Source: CAWAMD01 sp963783045
GTDB lineage: Bacteria; Actinomycetota; Nitriliruptoria; Nitriliruptorales; Nitriliruptoraceae
Direction of reading: 5' to 3'
Assembly: GCA_963783045.1 (NCBI GenBank)
Contig: CAWAMD010000005.1
Span: forward strand, 930,001-994,000
Length of the DNA stretch: 64,000 nucleotides
In this document: positions 53,308 to 62,689 of the stretch, in pieces
How positions within the stretch are numbered: position 1 is the first letter of the stretch
Layout: every line of letters starts with the position of its first letter
The notes under the pieces: generated by a model
What the model saw: only the letters and a program-made list of their open reading frames with translations
Databases searched by the model: none
Told to the model about the DNA's origin: nothing
Program-made: the position numbers and the translations under genes

Positions 53308-54032
53308 GCGGCCCCGGCGCCTCCCTCCGAGCGATGCAGGTCGACGGTGTCCTCGTCCCGTTCGAGCGCATCGATCACGAGCCCCGCCTGGACCCGGTAG
53401 TGGCGGTTGATCCACAGCAGCAGCGGCGTGATGTTCTCGAGGTAGGAGCTGTTGCGCAGCGGGCCGCAGTAGACGCCCCACATGCCCTCGATCTCGGAGG
53501 CGAGCTGGGACACCCGGTGGCAGGCCGCCCGGTCGTCGCCACAGAGCAGCACATGGGTCACGATGGGCTCGTCGGCGCGCAGCAGCCGGCGGCTGGACAC
53601 GTCGTGGAAGCCGGACACGACCCGGGCGTCGGGCAGCAGCTGCTGGCACTCCTCGGCCGCCGAGCCGGCCTCGACGGGCACGGCGTGCGGGCCGACCTCG
53701 TCGAACGCCATCGGGTTGACGACGTTGATGACGATCGCGTCGCCGATCCGCTCCCGCAGCGGCGGCAGCGCCGGCTCCTGCGCCTGGTAGGGCAGCGACA
53801 CGACCACGACGTTGGCGGCATCGACCGCCTCCGCGTTCGTGCCCGCAACCACCGTCACCTCGCGGCCCGCACGACGCCGCACGTCGTCGGCGGCCGTCGC
53901 GGCACGCTCCGCCGACCGGGAGCCGACGTGCACCGTGTGGCCCGCCAGGGCCCAGCGGAGCGCGAGCCCCCGGCCCTGCGGGCCCGTGCCGCCGATGATG
54001 CCGATGACCTCGCGCTCGTCCGGGTGGCGCAC
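53304..54032 (-). CDS. npdG: F420-dependent NADP reductase
   Basis: A 242-residue protein with the NADP-binding start IGIIGGTGPQGRGLALRWA, GSRSAERAATAA, VVVVSLPYQAQ and a SGFHDVSSRRLL loop in the middle, as in F420H2:NADP oxidoreductases. It exchanges hydride between coenzyme F420 and NADP, so the organism probably makes F420. GTG 54032 is chosen for AAGGGA five bases upstream; an ATG at 54092 has no better site. Confidence 0.88.
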   Translation of the reverse strand: MRHPDEREVIGIIGGTGPQGRGLALRWALAGHTVHVGSRSAERAATAADDVRRRAGREVTVVAGTNAEAVDAANVVVVSLPYQAQEPALPPLRERIGDAIVINVVNPMAFDEVGPHAVPVEAGSAAEECQQLLPDARVVSGFHDVSSRRLLRADEPIVTHVLLCGDDRAACHRVSQLASEIEGMWGVYCGPLRNSSYLENITPLLLWINRHYRVQAGLVIDALERDEDTVDLHRSEGGAGAA

Positions 54033-54172
54033 GCATGTCCCTTCACGTCGTCGTCGGACAGAGAGGGTGGCATGCGACGTGACCACACGCACCCTCGGAG
54101 CATGCCCGGCGGGCCCGCGACATCACCAGAGCGTGGCGAGGCGCGCGCGGACGGCGCACTGTCCGCCCTTCG

Positions 54173-54178
54173 TATACT
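54173..54178 (+). promoter_or_regulatory. Putative -10 element for the alpha/beta hydrolase and nadB
   Basis: TATACT stands 32 bp before the TTG start at 54210, in a GC-rich stretch between divergent npdG and hydrolase genes. No clear -35 was seen. Confidence 0.4.
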
Positions 54179-54209
54179 CGGTAGGAGGACTGGCGAGCAG
54201 GAGCCCCCG

Positions 54210-55109
54210 TTGCCCACACGCGACCAGATCGATCTGCGCTGGCATCGCACGACGCTCGACGGCCGGGGTGCCTTCTACGGCGAGGCGGGCGAGGGCCCAC
54301 CGGTCGTCTTCATCCACGGCTGGGGGCTCCAGGCCCGCACCTACGCCCGGGCGCTCCCGGGGCTCGCCCGCGCCGGCGCACGCGTGATCGCGCCGGCCTT
54401 GCCGGGTTTCGGGCGCTCCGACCCGCTGCGCGGTGCCTACACGTGGGAGAAGCTCGCGCACTGGATCGACGACCTGCTCGACCACGCCGGCGTCGAGGAG
54501 CCCGCGTTCCTCGTCGGTCACTCCTTCGGTGGCGGCGTGGCGACCTCGACCGCCTGGTACCACCCCGAGCGGGCCCGGTCGCTCGTGCTCGTCAACTCGG
54601 TCGGCGGATCCGTCTGGAAGCGGTCGAGCACCGGCGACCGGCTCATGGCCGACCGGCCCCTGTGGGACTGGGGGCTGCGGTTCCCGGGCGAATGGACGCG
54701 CCGCGACTACCGGCGCGTCCTGCCGGTGGTGGCCCGCGACTTCCTCACGAACGCGCTGGTGAACCCGGGGGCGCTGCGCCGCGCCGCGCGTCTGGCCCGG
54801 ACGGCCGACCTCCGCGACGAGCTCGCCGAGCTGGCCCGCCGCGGCCTGCCGGTCTCGGTCCTGTGGGGCAACCAGGACGCGGTCATCCCCGAAGCCACCT
54901 TCCTCGCGATGTGCGATGCGGCCGGTGCTCCCGGCGACATCATCAAGGATGCCGGGCATTCGTGGCTGCTCGCCGATCCCGAGGGGTTCGGCGAGCTGAT
55001 GACGAACTCGCTCACCGTCCATGCCATGCTGGCGAACCGGATCGACGCTGCGCCGCTCGAGGACGCGCCGGACGATCCCGGACAGACCGACGCCGGTCCC
55101 GCCGCCTGA
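54210..55109 (+). CDS. Alpha/beta hydrolase (serine type)
   Basis: A 299-residue hydrolase: HGWGLQARTYARALP (oxyanion region), nucleophile elbow VGHSFGGGVA with Ser, Asp in WGNQDAVIPE and His in AGHSWLLADPEG. The complete triad indicates an active esterase or C-C hydrolase; the substrate is unknown. The TTG start has CAGGAG eight bases upstream. nadB follows after 12 nt, so the two form an operon. Confidence 0.85.
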   Translation: MPTRDQIDLRWHRTTLDGRGAFYGEAGEGPPVVFIHGWGLQARTYARALPGLARAGARVIAPALPGFGRSDPLRGAYTWEKLAHWIDDLLDHAGVEEPAFLVGHSFGGGVATSTAWYHPERARSLVLVNSVGGSVWKRSSTGDRLMADRPLWDWGLRFPGEWTRRDYRRVLPVVARDFLTNALVNPGALRRAARLARTADLRDELAELARRGLPVSVLWGNQDAVIPEATFLAMCDAAGAPGDIIKDAGHSWLLADPEGFGELMTNSLTVHAMLANRIDAAPLEDAPDDPGQTDAGPAA

Positions 55110-55121
55110 CGAGGCCCCCCC

Positions 55122-56714
55122 ATGTCGCTCCCCAGCGCTCCGGACGCGTACGCCCCCGGCCGCTACCGCACCGACGTGCTCGTGATCGGAGCCGGCGTCG
55201 CGGGCCTCTACGCGGCCCGCTGGCTCCCTGACGACCTCGAGGTGGTCGTGCTCGACAAGGGGGAGGTCGGGCGTTCCGGCTCCTCGCCGTGGGCGCAGGG
55301 CGGCATGGCGGCAGCGATCGGCGCCGACGACTCCCCCGCCCTCCACGCGGCGGACACGATCCGGGCCGGCGACGGTCTGTGCGACCCGGCGGCCGTGCAG
55401 ACGCTCACCGAGGAGGCGCCGGCCACCGTCCGCGACCTGCTCGCGCTGGGCGCCGAGTTCGACCGTGTCCCCGACGCCCCCGCCGACGCGGGGGTGGACG
55501 GCCTCCACCTCGCTCGGGAGGGCGGCCAGACCGTCGGTCGCTCCGTCCATCGCGCCGATGCGACCGGCGCCGAGATGGTCCGCGTGCTGCGCCGCGCGGT
55601 CACCGAGCGTGTCCGCCGGCTCGAGGGGATCGCGGTGGCGCTGGCCCGGCCGGGAGACGGGCCGGTCACGGGGTGCTGGGTGCTCGACCGCGACGGCGAG
55701 CTCGCGATCGTGGAGGCCCGGGCCGTGCTGCTGGCGAGCGGAGGTTGCGGCGCCCTCTTCGCCGCCACGACGAACCAGGACCGGGCGACCGGCGACGGGG
55801 TCGCTCTGGCCTACCGGGCCGGCGCGGCCGTCCGCGACCAGGAGTTCGTGCAGTTCCACCCCACCGGGCTGGCGGTGACGGGCTCCTGGCGCTTCCTGCT
55901 CACGGAAGCCCTGCGTGGCGCCGGCGCGACCCTCCTCGACGCCGCGGGCCACCGCTTCATGCCGGCCATCCACCCCGACGCCGAGCTCGCGCCCCGCCAC
56001 ATCGTCGCGAAGGCCGTCCTCGACCAGTCCGACGGTGCGTGGCTGGACGCGACCGCGCTCGGCACCCCGCTGCTCGAGCACGAGTTCCCGACCGTCCTCG
56101 AGGGCGCGCGCCGCTACGGCTTCGACCTCGCCGCCGAGCCCGTGCCCGTCACACCAGCGGCCCACTACATGGTCGGTGGCGTGCGTACGGACCTGTCGGC
56201 GCGCACCTCCGTGCCGGGCCTGTACGCCGCCGGCGAGGTGGCCTCGACCGGCCTGCACGGCGCCAACCGGCTGGCGAGCAACTCGTTGACCGAGGCCCTC
56301 GTGTTCGGTGCCCGCGCCGCCGCGAGCATCGCGCGGGAGCTGCCGGAGAGACCCGGTCCGGCCGGCAGCCCGCCGGCTCTCCGTCAGCCGACGCTGGACG
56401 CCCCCGCGCTCGACGCGCTCCGTGATCGCCTCCAGCAGGCGATGTGGTCGGGCGCCGGCCCGGTCCGCGACGCGGCGTCGCTGGCCCGGACCGCCGACGT
56501 GCTCACCAAGATCCGGGAGACCCTCGGCGAGCCAACCACCGACGAGCACCACGTCGAGCTCTGGCACGCCGTCGAGACCGCCGGCCTCATCACCAGGGCG
56601 GCGACGGTGCGCACGGAGTCGCGTGGCGGCCACTGGCGGCTGGACCATCCGACGGCCGTGGCACGCTGGGCCGATCTGCACCTCGAGCGGATCCGCACCG
56701 ACAGCGACGGCTGA
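55122..56714 (+). CDS. nadB: L-aspartate oxidase (NAD de novo synthesis)
   Basis: A 530-residue flavoenzyme: FAD loop VLVIGAGVAGLYAARWL, the substrate region SGSSPWAQGGMAAAIG, TNQDRATGDGVALAYRAGA, QFHPTGLAV, HYMVGGVRTD and NRLASNSLTEALVFG. It oxidises aspartate to iminoaspartate, the first step toward quinolinate. NadA and NadC are not in the window; nadE is at 42826. It is translated after the hydrolase with only 12 nt between. Confidence 0.93.
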   Translation: MSLPSAPDAYAPGRYRTDVLVIGAGVAGLYAARWLPDDLEVVVLDKGEVGRSGSSPWAQGGMAAAIGADDSPALHAADTIRAGDGLCDPAAVQTLTEEAPATVRDLLALGAEFDRVPDAPADAGVDGLHLAREGGQTVGRSVHRADATGAEMVRVLRRAVTERVRRLEGIAVALARPGDGPVTGCWVLDRDGELAIVEARAVLLASGGCGALFAATTNQDRATGDGVALAYRAGAAVRDQEFVQFHPTGLAVTGSWRFLLTEALRGAGATLLDAAGHRFMPAIHPDAELAPRHIVAKAVLDQSDGAWLDATALGTPLLEHEFPTVLEGARRYGFDLAAEPVPVTPAAHYMVGGVRTDLSARTSVPGLYAAGEVASTGLHGANRLASNSLTEALVFGARAAASIARELPERPGPAGSPPALRQPTLDAPALDALRDRLQQAMWSGAGPVRDAASLARTADVLTKIRETLGEPTTDEHHVELWHAVETAGLITRAATVRTESRGGHWRLDHPTAVARWADLHLERIRTDSDG

Positions 56715-56717
56715 GAG

Positions 56718-57392
56718 CTACAGCTCCTCGAGGTTCTCGAGCCCCATCGCATGCATCCGGCGGCGGTGCCCGTCCAGCACGCTGACGGCGACCCGGCGGA
56801 CGAGCGCGTCGGCCTCGGGGCTCCCGTCGTCGCCGCCGAGCAGCACGTGCAGGGCGTCCGTGTCGGCCAGCGAGGCCTGAAAGCCGGTGAGCGCGCGCCC
56901 GAGCAGGTCGGCCACCAGGCCTCGGGTGCGCAGCCGCCCCTCCTCGTCGTCGTGGATGGTCGCCACGACCTGGTCGATCGCGAACTCCTCGAACGCCTCG
57001 CGGCCGGCCAGCGCGTCGACGACGACCGAAGCCGTCTCCTCGTCGAGGGCCGGCGCGATCTCGCGGATGAAGTCGGCGGCCAGCGGCAGGCCGATCGCGA
57101 AGAACGTGTTGGCGGGCAGCCACTCGTCCACGGGCGCATGGTCGAAGAACGCGTCGAAGACCCGCTTCTGGCGGTCCATCGCGGGACCGCCGAGGTCCGT
57201 CAGCCCGATGAGCCGGTCCCGCAGCTTCACGTAGCGCTCGTGCTCGCGGACCGCGTAGCTGGCGAGCCGGTCCGCGAGCCGGGACGTTGGCGCGCACCGG
57301 ATCGCCCGTGCCGTCACCTCGAACGCCCGGAGCTGACCGTAGGTCAGCGCTCCGAGCAGCTCGACGGTCGCGAGGTCGCGTGCGTCCGACAC
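56718..57392 (-). CDS. Ferritin-fold protein, MiaE-like (tRNA-hydroxylase family)
   Basis: A 224-residue, mostly helical protein. ATVELLGALTYGQLRAFEVT and YAVREHERYVKLRDRLIGL are the first and second helix pairs with the Glu and ExxH-type metal ligands, as in actinobacterial MiaE-like ferritin-fold proteins. It may be a diiron hydroxylase, but the substrate is not known here. GTG 57392 is selected because of GGAGGAG nine bases upstream. Confidence 0.72.
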   Translation of the reverse strand: MSDARDLATVELLGALTYGQLRAFEVTARAIRCAPTSRLADRLASYAVREHERYVKLRDRLIGLTDLGGPAMDRQKRVFDAFFDHAPVDEWLPANTFFAIGLPLAADFIREIAPALDEETASVVVDALAGREAFEEFAIDQVVATIHDDEEGRLRTRGLVADLLGRALTGFQASLADTDALHVLLGGDDGSPEADALVRRVAVSVLDGHRRRMHAMGLENLEEL

Positions 57393-57451
57393 GGGTGCGT
57401 GCTCCTCCGACGGTCCCGTCCGGGCCCGAGGGTAGACGACCGTCGGCAGCG

Positions 57452-58534
57452 CTACTCCTGCCAGGACGCCCAGTACTCCGGGACCTCCACCCGCCGCGAC
57501 GCGTCCGTCGCCTGCAGTGGGTGCCGACAGTCCACCATGACCGCGATCTCGTCGGTGAAGTCCTTCGATCCGGCGTTGCGCACGGCCTTCGGGTGCGGAC
57601 CGTGGTGGATCCCCTGCGGGTGCCAGGTCATCATCCCGGGCGTGATACCGGCACGGCTGAAGAAGTCGCCGAAGTGGTAGAAGATGACCTCGTCGTAGTC
57701 GATGTTGCGGTGGTAGAAGGGCACCTTCAGCGCCGCCGGGGCGGTTTCGAGGGGTCGCGGCGCGAACGTGCAGATCACGGCGTTCTCGGTCGTGAACGTC
57801 GTGTGGGCGCTCGGTGGCAGGTGGTACGAGTAGCTCGAGACCGGCCGCAGGTCGTCCACGTTGAGGGCGACGACCGTCAGGTCCCCCTTCCACCCGACCA
57901 CGTCGAGCGGGTGGAACGGGTAGAAGACCGAGGTGAGCTCGCCACGCTGGCGGATGACGACCTCGAACTCGCCGGTCTCGTCGTGCGGGTCGATGTCGGG
58001 GATCCGCAGGACGGACTCGTCCCAGAGCGCGTGCCGGCCGAGCAGCCCCTTCTCCGGCGGCTCGATCTCGGCGCTCGCGATCGTGAGGAACCAGCTGGCC
58101 TCGTCCGGCACCAGCCGGAAGGTCGTCCCGCGCGGGACGACGAGGTAGTCGCCGGCGCGGTACTCGAGACGCCCGTAGTCGGACTCGACCAACCCGGTGC
58201 CGCGATGGACGAAGAGGGTCAGGTCACCGTCGCTGTCCCGGTAGAAGTACGGCATCGGCTCGGTGCGCACCCAGGCGCCCAGCCGGATGTCGTCGTTGAC
58301 GAGCACGTCCACGGGAAGGGCCCGGGGGTCGGTGGGCTCCTCCAGCGCGTTGAGATCGAGCGCATGAGGACGCAGCGGCCCGTCGATGCGCGTCCAGCCG
58401 GTCGGGGCGTTGAGCCGGTAGAGATGCGTGGCCCGCCCGTAGAAGCCCCGGCGGCCGTGCTCCTCCTCGACGGTCCCCTCGGGGAGCCCGACGTGCGCCT
58501 GTCGTGTGTGACGGCCTCGTTCGTACTGTGGCAT
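57452..58534 (-). CDS. hmgA: Homogentisate 1,2-dioxygenase
   Basis: A 360-residue cupin enzyme that opens the aromatic ring of homogentisate in tyrosine and phenylalanine breakdown. The N-terminal GRHTRQAHVGLPEGTVEEEH, the GDYLVVPRGTTFRL barrel, and the iron-binding YHRNIDYDEVIFYHFGDFF and MMTWHPQGIHHGPHP blocks with the His/Glu/His ligands are complete. It is shorter than the animal enzyme. The IclR gene lies upstream on the same strand. Confidence 0.92.
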   Translation of the reverse strand: MPQYERGRHTRQAHVGLPEGTVEEEHGRRGFYGRATHLYRLNAPTGWTRIDGPLRPHALDLNALEEPTDPRALPVDVLVNDDIRLGAWVRTEPMPYFYRDSDGDLTLFVHRGTGLVESDYGRLEYRAGDYLVVPRGTTFRLVPDEASWFLTIASAEIEPPEKGLLGRHALWDESVLRIPDIDPHDETGEFEVVIRQRGELTSVFYPFHPLDVVGWKGDLTVVALNVDDLRPVSSYSYHLPPSAHTTFTTENAVICTFAPRPLETAPAALKVPFYHRNIDYDEVIFYHFGDFFSRAGITPGMMTWHPQGIHHGPHPKAVRNAGSKDFTDEIAVMVDCRHPLQATDASRRVEVPEYWASWQE

Positions 58535-58643
58535 GCCGACCCCTCTCGCTCGCGGCCATCATGGTCGCCCGAGCGGCCGATCGCACGCCTCCTTGCGGAC
58601 ATCGCACACGCGAGCTCACCGCGAGGCCCGGCCGGGGACGAGG

Positions 58644-59399
58644 TCAGCCGCTGCGGCGTGGCCGCCAGCCGAGCCGCTCCGAGATCTCACGGGCGGAGCG
58701 CAGCACGCGCAGCGCGACGGACTCCGGCTCGGGCAGCCGCGCGGTCGGCGCCACGATCCCCACCGCCGCGACGGCCTTGCCCGTGTGGTCGAACACGGGG
58801 GCGGCGACGCCGGACGCTCCCTGCTCCAGCTCGTCACGGGTGTAGGCGACGCCGCGCTGGCGCACGGGCTGCAGGGCCGCGTCACGCGACCCCTCCGGGA
58901 GGAAGGCGAGCAGGGCCTTGCCGTGAGCGGACACGCCGAGCGGGTGGCGGAAGCCCACGCGGTAGTTGACCTGGACGAACCGGTCACCGGGCTCGACGAC
59001 CTCGACCACGACGAGGTCGTCGCGGTCACGGACGGCGAGGCAGGCGGTCTCGTTCGTGTCCTCCATGAGCGAGCGCAGGGGCGGGCCGGCCAGCCGCCGG
59101 ACCTCGAGCCCCTGGGCCGCCCGGACCCCGAGCTCGAGCATCGACAGCCCCAGTCGATACTTGCGGCTCTCGCTGTCGCGGGTGACGAACCCCTCGGCCG
59201 TCAGCGTGTCGAGCAGCCGGTACAGCACGGCCCGGTCCAGCCCCGTCGCCTCGGCCAGCCCCGACACGGTGGCGCCGTCCTGGTTGTCACCGAGCGCTGT
59301 CAGCAGCGCGAGACCTCGTGCGAGCGTTCGGGAGCCTGTGGACCGTCGGCCTTTCTTCTTCGTCTCGTCCTTGGTGCCCTTGCCGGACGACTCAGCCAC
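58644..59399 (-). CDS. IclR-family transcriptional regulator
   Basis: A 251-residue regulator with winged helix (GLALLTALGDNQDGATVSGL, LDRAVLYRLLDTLTAEGFV) and an effector domain (RVGFRHPLGVSAHGKALLAF, GVAAPVFDHTGKAVAAVGI). GTG 59399 is preferred for GAGGGAG at ideal spacing; ATG 59405 and 59495 are alternatives in the same frame. Its neighbour on the same strand is homogentisate dioxygenase, a classic IclR target pathway. A Lys-rich tail precedes the HTH. Confidence 0.88.
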   Translation of the reverse strand: MAESSGKGTKDETKKKGRRSTGSRTLARGLALLTALGDNQDGATVSGLAEATGLDRAVLYRLLDTLTAEGFVTRDSESRKYRLGLSMLELGVRAAQGLEVRRLAGPPLRSLMEDTNETACLAVRDRDDLVVVEVVEPGDRFVQVNYRVGFRHPLGVSAHGKALLAFLPEGSRDAALQPVRQRGVAYTRDELEQGASGVAAPVFDHTGKAVAAVGIVAPTARLPEPESVALRVLRSAREISERLGWRPRRSG

Positions 59400-59986
59400 G
59401 TGCATCTCCCTCTGCGGTCGTTCACGGCCTGCGGCCGCGGGGACCGCCGCATCCTTCTCGGCCGGCGCTGCCCCGGCCACCGTCGGTGCCGTCATCGGTC
59501 ACTCGCCTGAGCGCAGTTTGCTGCGCGCAAAGCGCACGGTCAAGAGGGTCCCACGCCAGCTCCCCTGCGGAGCGCGGCTCCCGTCCGACCGGTCACTGCC
59601 CGGGGGAGACCGCGCCGCGACCCTCTACCGATCGCCGACCATAGCGGCGCGGCACCGGATCCTGCAGCGACCCGTGCCGGCCGCTCCCGCCGACGGCAAC
59701 CCCCCAGCAAACCGGACCCAGCGCCTGCCCACACCCGCGACCGCAGGCGTACGTGCGCGTTTCACCGGGCTGCCCGTCCGGGCCACTGTTCGTTCCGGCA
59801 CCCGTCCCGACGGTCGCTGAACGCACGCTTCGCTAGGCTCACGCCAGTCACGGGAGACCGGCGGGCAGGCCACCACATCACCGCCATTCGGGTTTCTCGG
59901 TGTGCGGGCGCACGCGGACGGCGTCACTGGCGCGTCCGTCGTTCGTTGTTCACCGTAGATGCCGACGACCAGAGAGGGGAGCCACG
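59400..59986. other. 587-bp intergenic region between iclR and the mce operon
   Basis: Contains possible alternative IclR starts, the operator-like dyad at 59517-59531 and a GC-rich stretch. About 170 bp before the yrbEA start is a TTCGCTAGGCT segment resembling a weak promoter. No gene was recognised in any frame. Confidence 0.6.
59517..59531. promoter_or_regulatory. Operator-like dyad for the IclR regulator
   Basis: TTTGC-n5-GCAAA is a 15-bp inverted repeat of the size typical for IclR sites, located 118 bp upstream of the GTG 59399 and between two divergent transcription units. Autoregulation or mce control is inferred. Confidence 0.45.
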
Positions 59987-60751
59987 TTGCCGGACGTGAG
60001 GCAGAGCATCGCGCAGCTGGGTGGCGTCACCTCCATGGGTGTCGACGGCGCGCTGGCGGTGCGGAAGGGCTTCCCCTTCCAGGAGTTCATCCAGCAGTGC
60101 TGGTTCATCGCCAAGGTGACCATGCTCCCCGTGATCCTCATCTCGATCCCGTTCGGGGTCATCATCGCCCTGCACGTGGGGTCGCTGGCGCAGCAGATCG
60201 GCGCACAGTCCCACATCGGCGCGGCCATGGTGCTCGCGGTCGTACGCGAGTCGTCCCCCGTGGCGACCGCCCTGCTGATCGCCGGCGCCGGAGGCTCGGC
60301 GATGACCGCGGACCTCGGTTCCCGGCGGATCCGCAGTGAGCTCGACGCCATGGAGGTCATGGGCGTCGACCCGATCCACCGGCTCGTGCTGCCCCGGCTG
60401 GTCGCGGCCTCGCTCGTCGCGATCCTGCTCGACGGCGTCGTGTCCGCCGCCGGCATCGCGGGCGGCTGGGTCATGGCGGTCCCCGTCCAGCATGGCACCA
60501 GCGGCGCCTACTTCGCCTCCTTCACGGAGCTCGCCCAGCTCACCGACTTCTGGTCCGCGCTGATCAAGGCCGGGATCTTCGGCTACATCGCGGCCGCGAT
60601 CGCCTGCCACTACGGCTACAACGCGCGCGGCGGCCCGAAGGCGGTGGGCGACGCGGTGAACAAGGCCGTGGTGCTCACGTTCATCATTCTCTTCTTCGTG
60701 AACTTCATCCTCACGGCCCTGTACTTCAACATCGTCCCCCCGAAGATGTAG
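59987..60751 (+). CDS. yrbEA: MlaE/YrbE-family permease, first copy
   Basis: A 254-residue membrane protein with about five helices and the MlaE block GAMVLAVVRES-like AMVLAVVRESSPVATALLIAG then GGSAMTADLGSRRIRSELDAM. It forms the membrane channel of an Mce lipid-import complex. TTG 59987 is used since GAGGGGA precedes it. It leads the operon yrbEA, yrbEB, mceA, mceB, mceC. Confidence 0.93.
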   Translation: MPDVRQSIAQLGGVTSMGVDGALAVRKGFPFQEFIQQCWFIAKVTMLPVILISIPFGVIIALHVGSLAQQIGAQSHIGAAMVLAVVRESSPVATALLIAGAGGSAMTADLGSRRIRSELDAMEVMGVDPIHRLVLPRLVAASLVAILLDGVVSAAGIAGGWVMAVPVQHGTSGAYFASFTELAQLTDFWSALIKAGIFGYIAAAIACHYGYNARGGPKAVGDAVNKAVVLTFIILFFVNFILTALYFNIVPPKM

Positions 60752-60765
60752 GAGCGGCCCAACCC

Positions 60766-61632
60766 ATGGCGACCGTCGAAGCCGCCGGCCAGCAGCCGGC
60801 CCATCTGCGCGTCCTCAAGGGCGTCTCCCGACCCCTGCGCATCTTCGAGGACTTCGCCGACCAGATGAGCTTCTGGGGCGAGGCCCTCGGCGGCATGCCC
60901 TACTCGCTGAAGTGGTGGCGGTCGGTGATCCTCCCCCAGATCTCCGACATCGTGGTCGGCGCCGGGTCCTGGATCATCGGCGGCGGGATGCTCTTCGTCA
61001 TCGGCAGCCTGGCGTTCTTCACCGGCACCCAGGTGGGGCTCGAAGGCGTCGCCGGCCTCGAGCAGATCGGCGCACAGGCGTACGTGGGCCTCGTGAGCTC
61101 GTGGGCGAACGTCCGCGAGATCACCCCGCTGATCGCCGGTATCGCGATGGCGGCGAAGATCGGCGCCGGGTTCACGGCGGAGCTCGGAGCCATGCGGATC
61201 TCCGAGGAGATCGACGCCGCCGAGGTCATCGGCGTCCGTCCCATCCCCTACCTCGTGTCGACCCGCATGTGGGCGGCCCTGATCCCGATGATCCCCCTCT
61301 ACCTGCTGTCGCTGTTCTCGGCCTTCCTCGCCACGAGGCTCATCGTGACCGGCTTCTTCACGGTGTCGCCCGGCGCCTACGACTCCAGACTCGCCCTCTT
61401 CCTGCCCTTCATCGACATCATCTACAGCGTCATCAAGGCCATCATCTTCACCTTCGTGGTCATCCTCATCCACACCTACTACGGCTTCTACGCCAGCGGC
61501 GGCCCCTCGGGCGTCGGCGTGGCGGTCGGCCGCGCCATTCGCGCGAGCATCACGGCCGTGGTCGTCATCAACATGATCCTCTCGCTCGTCTTCTGGGGCG
61601 CAGGCAGCGACACGATCAAGATCGCGGGGTAG
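60766..61632 (+). CDS. yrbEB: MlaE/YrbE-family permease, second copy
   Basis: A 288-residue membrane protein paired with YrbEA. The MlaE signature is GIAMAAKIGAGFTAELGAM, then RISEEIDAAEVIGVRP. The N-terminal about 60 residues are cytoplasmic. ATG 60766 follows AGGAGCGG. Actinobacterial Mce systems need two YrbE permeases, an ATPase (absent in the window) and several Mce proteins. Confidence 0.93.
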   Translation: MATVEAAGQQPAHLRVLKGVSRPLRIFEDFADQMSFWGEALGGMPYSLKWWRSVILPQISDIVVGAGSWIIGGGMLFVIGSLAFFTGTQVGLEGVAGLEQIGAQAYVGLVSSWANVREITPLIAGIAMAAKIGAGFTAELGAMRISEEIDAAEVIGVRPIPYLVSTRMWAALIPMIPLYLLSLFSAFLATRLIVTGFFTVSPGAYDSRLALFLPFIDIIYSVIKAIIFTFVVILIHTYYGFYASGGPSGVGVAVGRAIRASITAVVVINMILSLVFWGAGSDTIKIAG

Positions 61633-61636
61633 CCCC

Positions 61637-62689
61637 ATGGATCGTGCGCTCACGAGACGGATCGTCGGAACCGCCTCGGTCATCCTCCTGCTGGCCCTGG
61701 GCTACCTCGGCCTGTCGTACCGCAACTCCCCGCCGGCGGGCAGCTACGAGGTGACCGCGGTGCTCGGCGATGCCGGATCCGGTCTGACCCTGCACTCGGA
61801 CGTGAAGGTCCGCGGCGTCGCGGTGGGCGAGGTCACCGGCCTGCGCTACGACAACGCGACCGCCTACGCCACGATGACCCTGAACGCGGAGCCGAAGCTG
61901 CCGGCACCGGACAAGCTGGACGTGCACGTCAACGCGAAGACGCTGCTCGGGCCGAAGGAGATCGAGCTCAGCTTCGACGATGCGACATTCGGCTCGCCCC
62001 CCTTCCTGAAGGGCGGGGACTCGGTGCAGGCATCGACGACGCCGACCGAGCTGCAGACCGTCATCGACAAGCTGCAGCCGTTCCTCGACGCGATCGGCCC
62101 GAACGACCTGGCCGCGATCATCGAGGCGCTCGGCGCCCAGCGCGGCGAGGGCGACAACGTCGCCCAGAACATCCAGCTCGGCCAGCAGCTCGCCGCCTTC
62201 GGCGCCCGCACCGCCGACGCACAGCTCGCCCGGTTCAGCGCGCTGACCGACATCGCCAACACGCTGCAGACCGCGAACGCGGCCTTCAACCAGCTGAACA
62301 AGCGCATCCCCGAGTGGGCGAGCTTCCTTCCGGACAAGGAGAAGCAGGTCGCTGCGAACCTCGACGCACTCGCCCGGTTCAGCGACGGCCTGTCGGGCTT
62401 CCTCGACGTGGAGACGCCCGCCATCATCCATCTCGCCGAGACCGGCGACGTGATCGGCGGGGTCATCGAGAACCACATCGACCGGGTCGGGTACCTGCTC
62501 AACGGCCTGTACCGCTACGGGTTCAAGCTGGGCCGCCACGGTGGGAACCTCGACGACGGCAGCGAGTTCGCCTACTTCCACATCTTCCTGAGCGGCGACG
62601 ACCTGCAGGGCAACCTCTGTGAGCAGGCCGGTCCGCTCGCCCCCCTCCTGCCCGCCTGCGGCGGCCAGACCACGGGGGGTGGCCAGTGA
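61637..62689 (+). CDS. mceA: Mce family protein A
   Basis: A 350-residue protein with one N-terminal transmembrane anchor (about 8-25), then the MCE domain (EVTAVLGDAGSGLTLHSDVK, VRGVAVGEVTGLRYD, LGPKEIELSF; about 35-125) and a long helical region. It belongs to the extracytoplasmic lipid-binding tunnel. It starts 4 nt after yrbEB. The C-terminal end overlaps mceB by 4 nt. Confidence 0.9.
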   Translation: MDRALTRRIVGTASVILLLALGYLGLSYRNSPPAGSYEVTAVLGDAGSGLTLHSDVKVRGVAVGEVTGLRYDNATAYATMTLNAEPKLPAPDKLDVHVNAKTLLGPKEIELSFDDATFGSPPFLKGGDSVQASTTPTELQTVIDKLQPFLDAIGPNDLAAIIEALGAQRGEGDNVAQNIQLGQQLAAFGARTADAQLARFSALTDIANTLQTANAAFNQLNKRIPEWASFLPDKEKQVAANLDALARFSDGLSGFLDVETPAIIHLAETGDVIGGVIENHIDRVGYLLNGLYRYGFKLGRHGGNLDDGSEFAYFHIFLSGDDLQGNLCEQAGPLAPLLPACGGQTTGGGQ

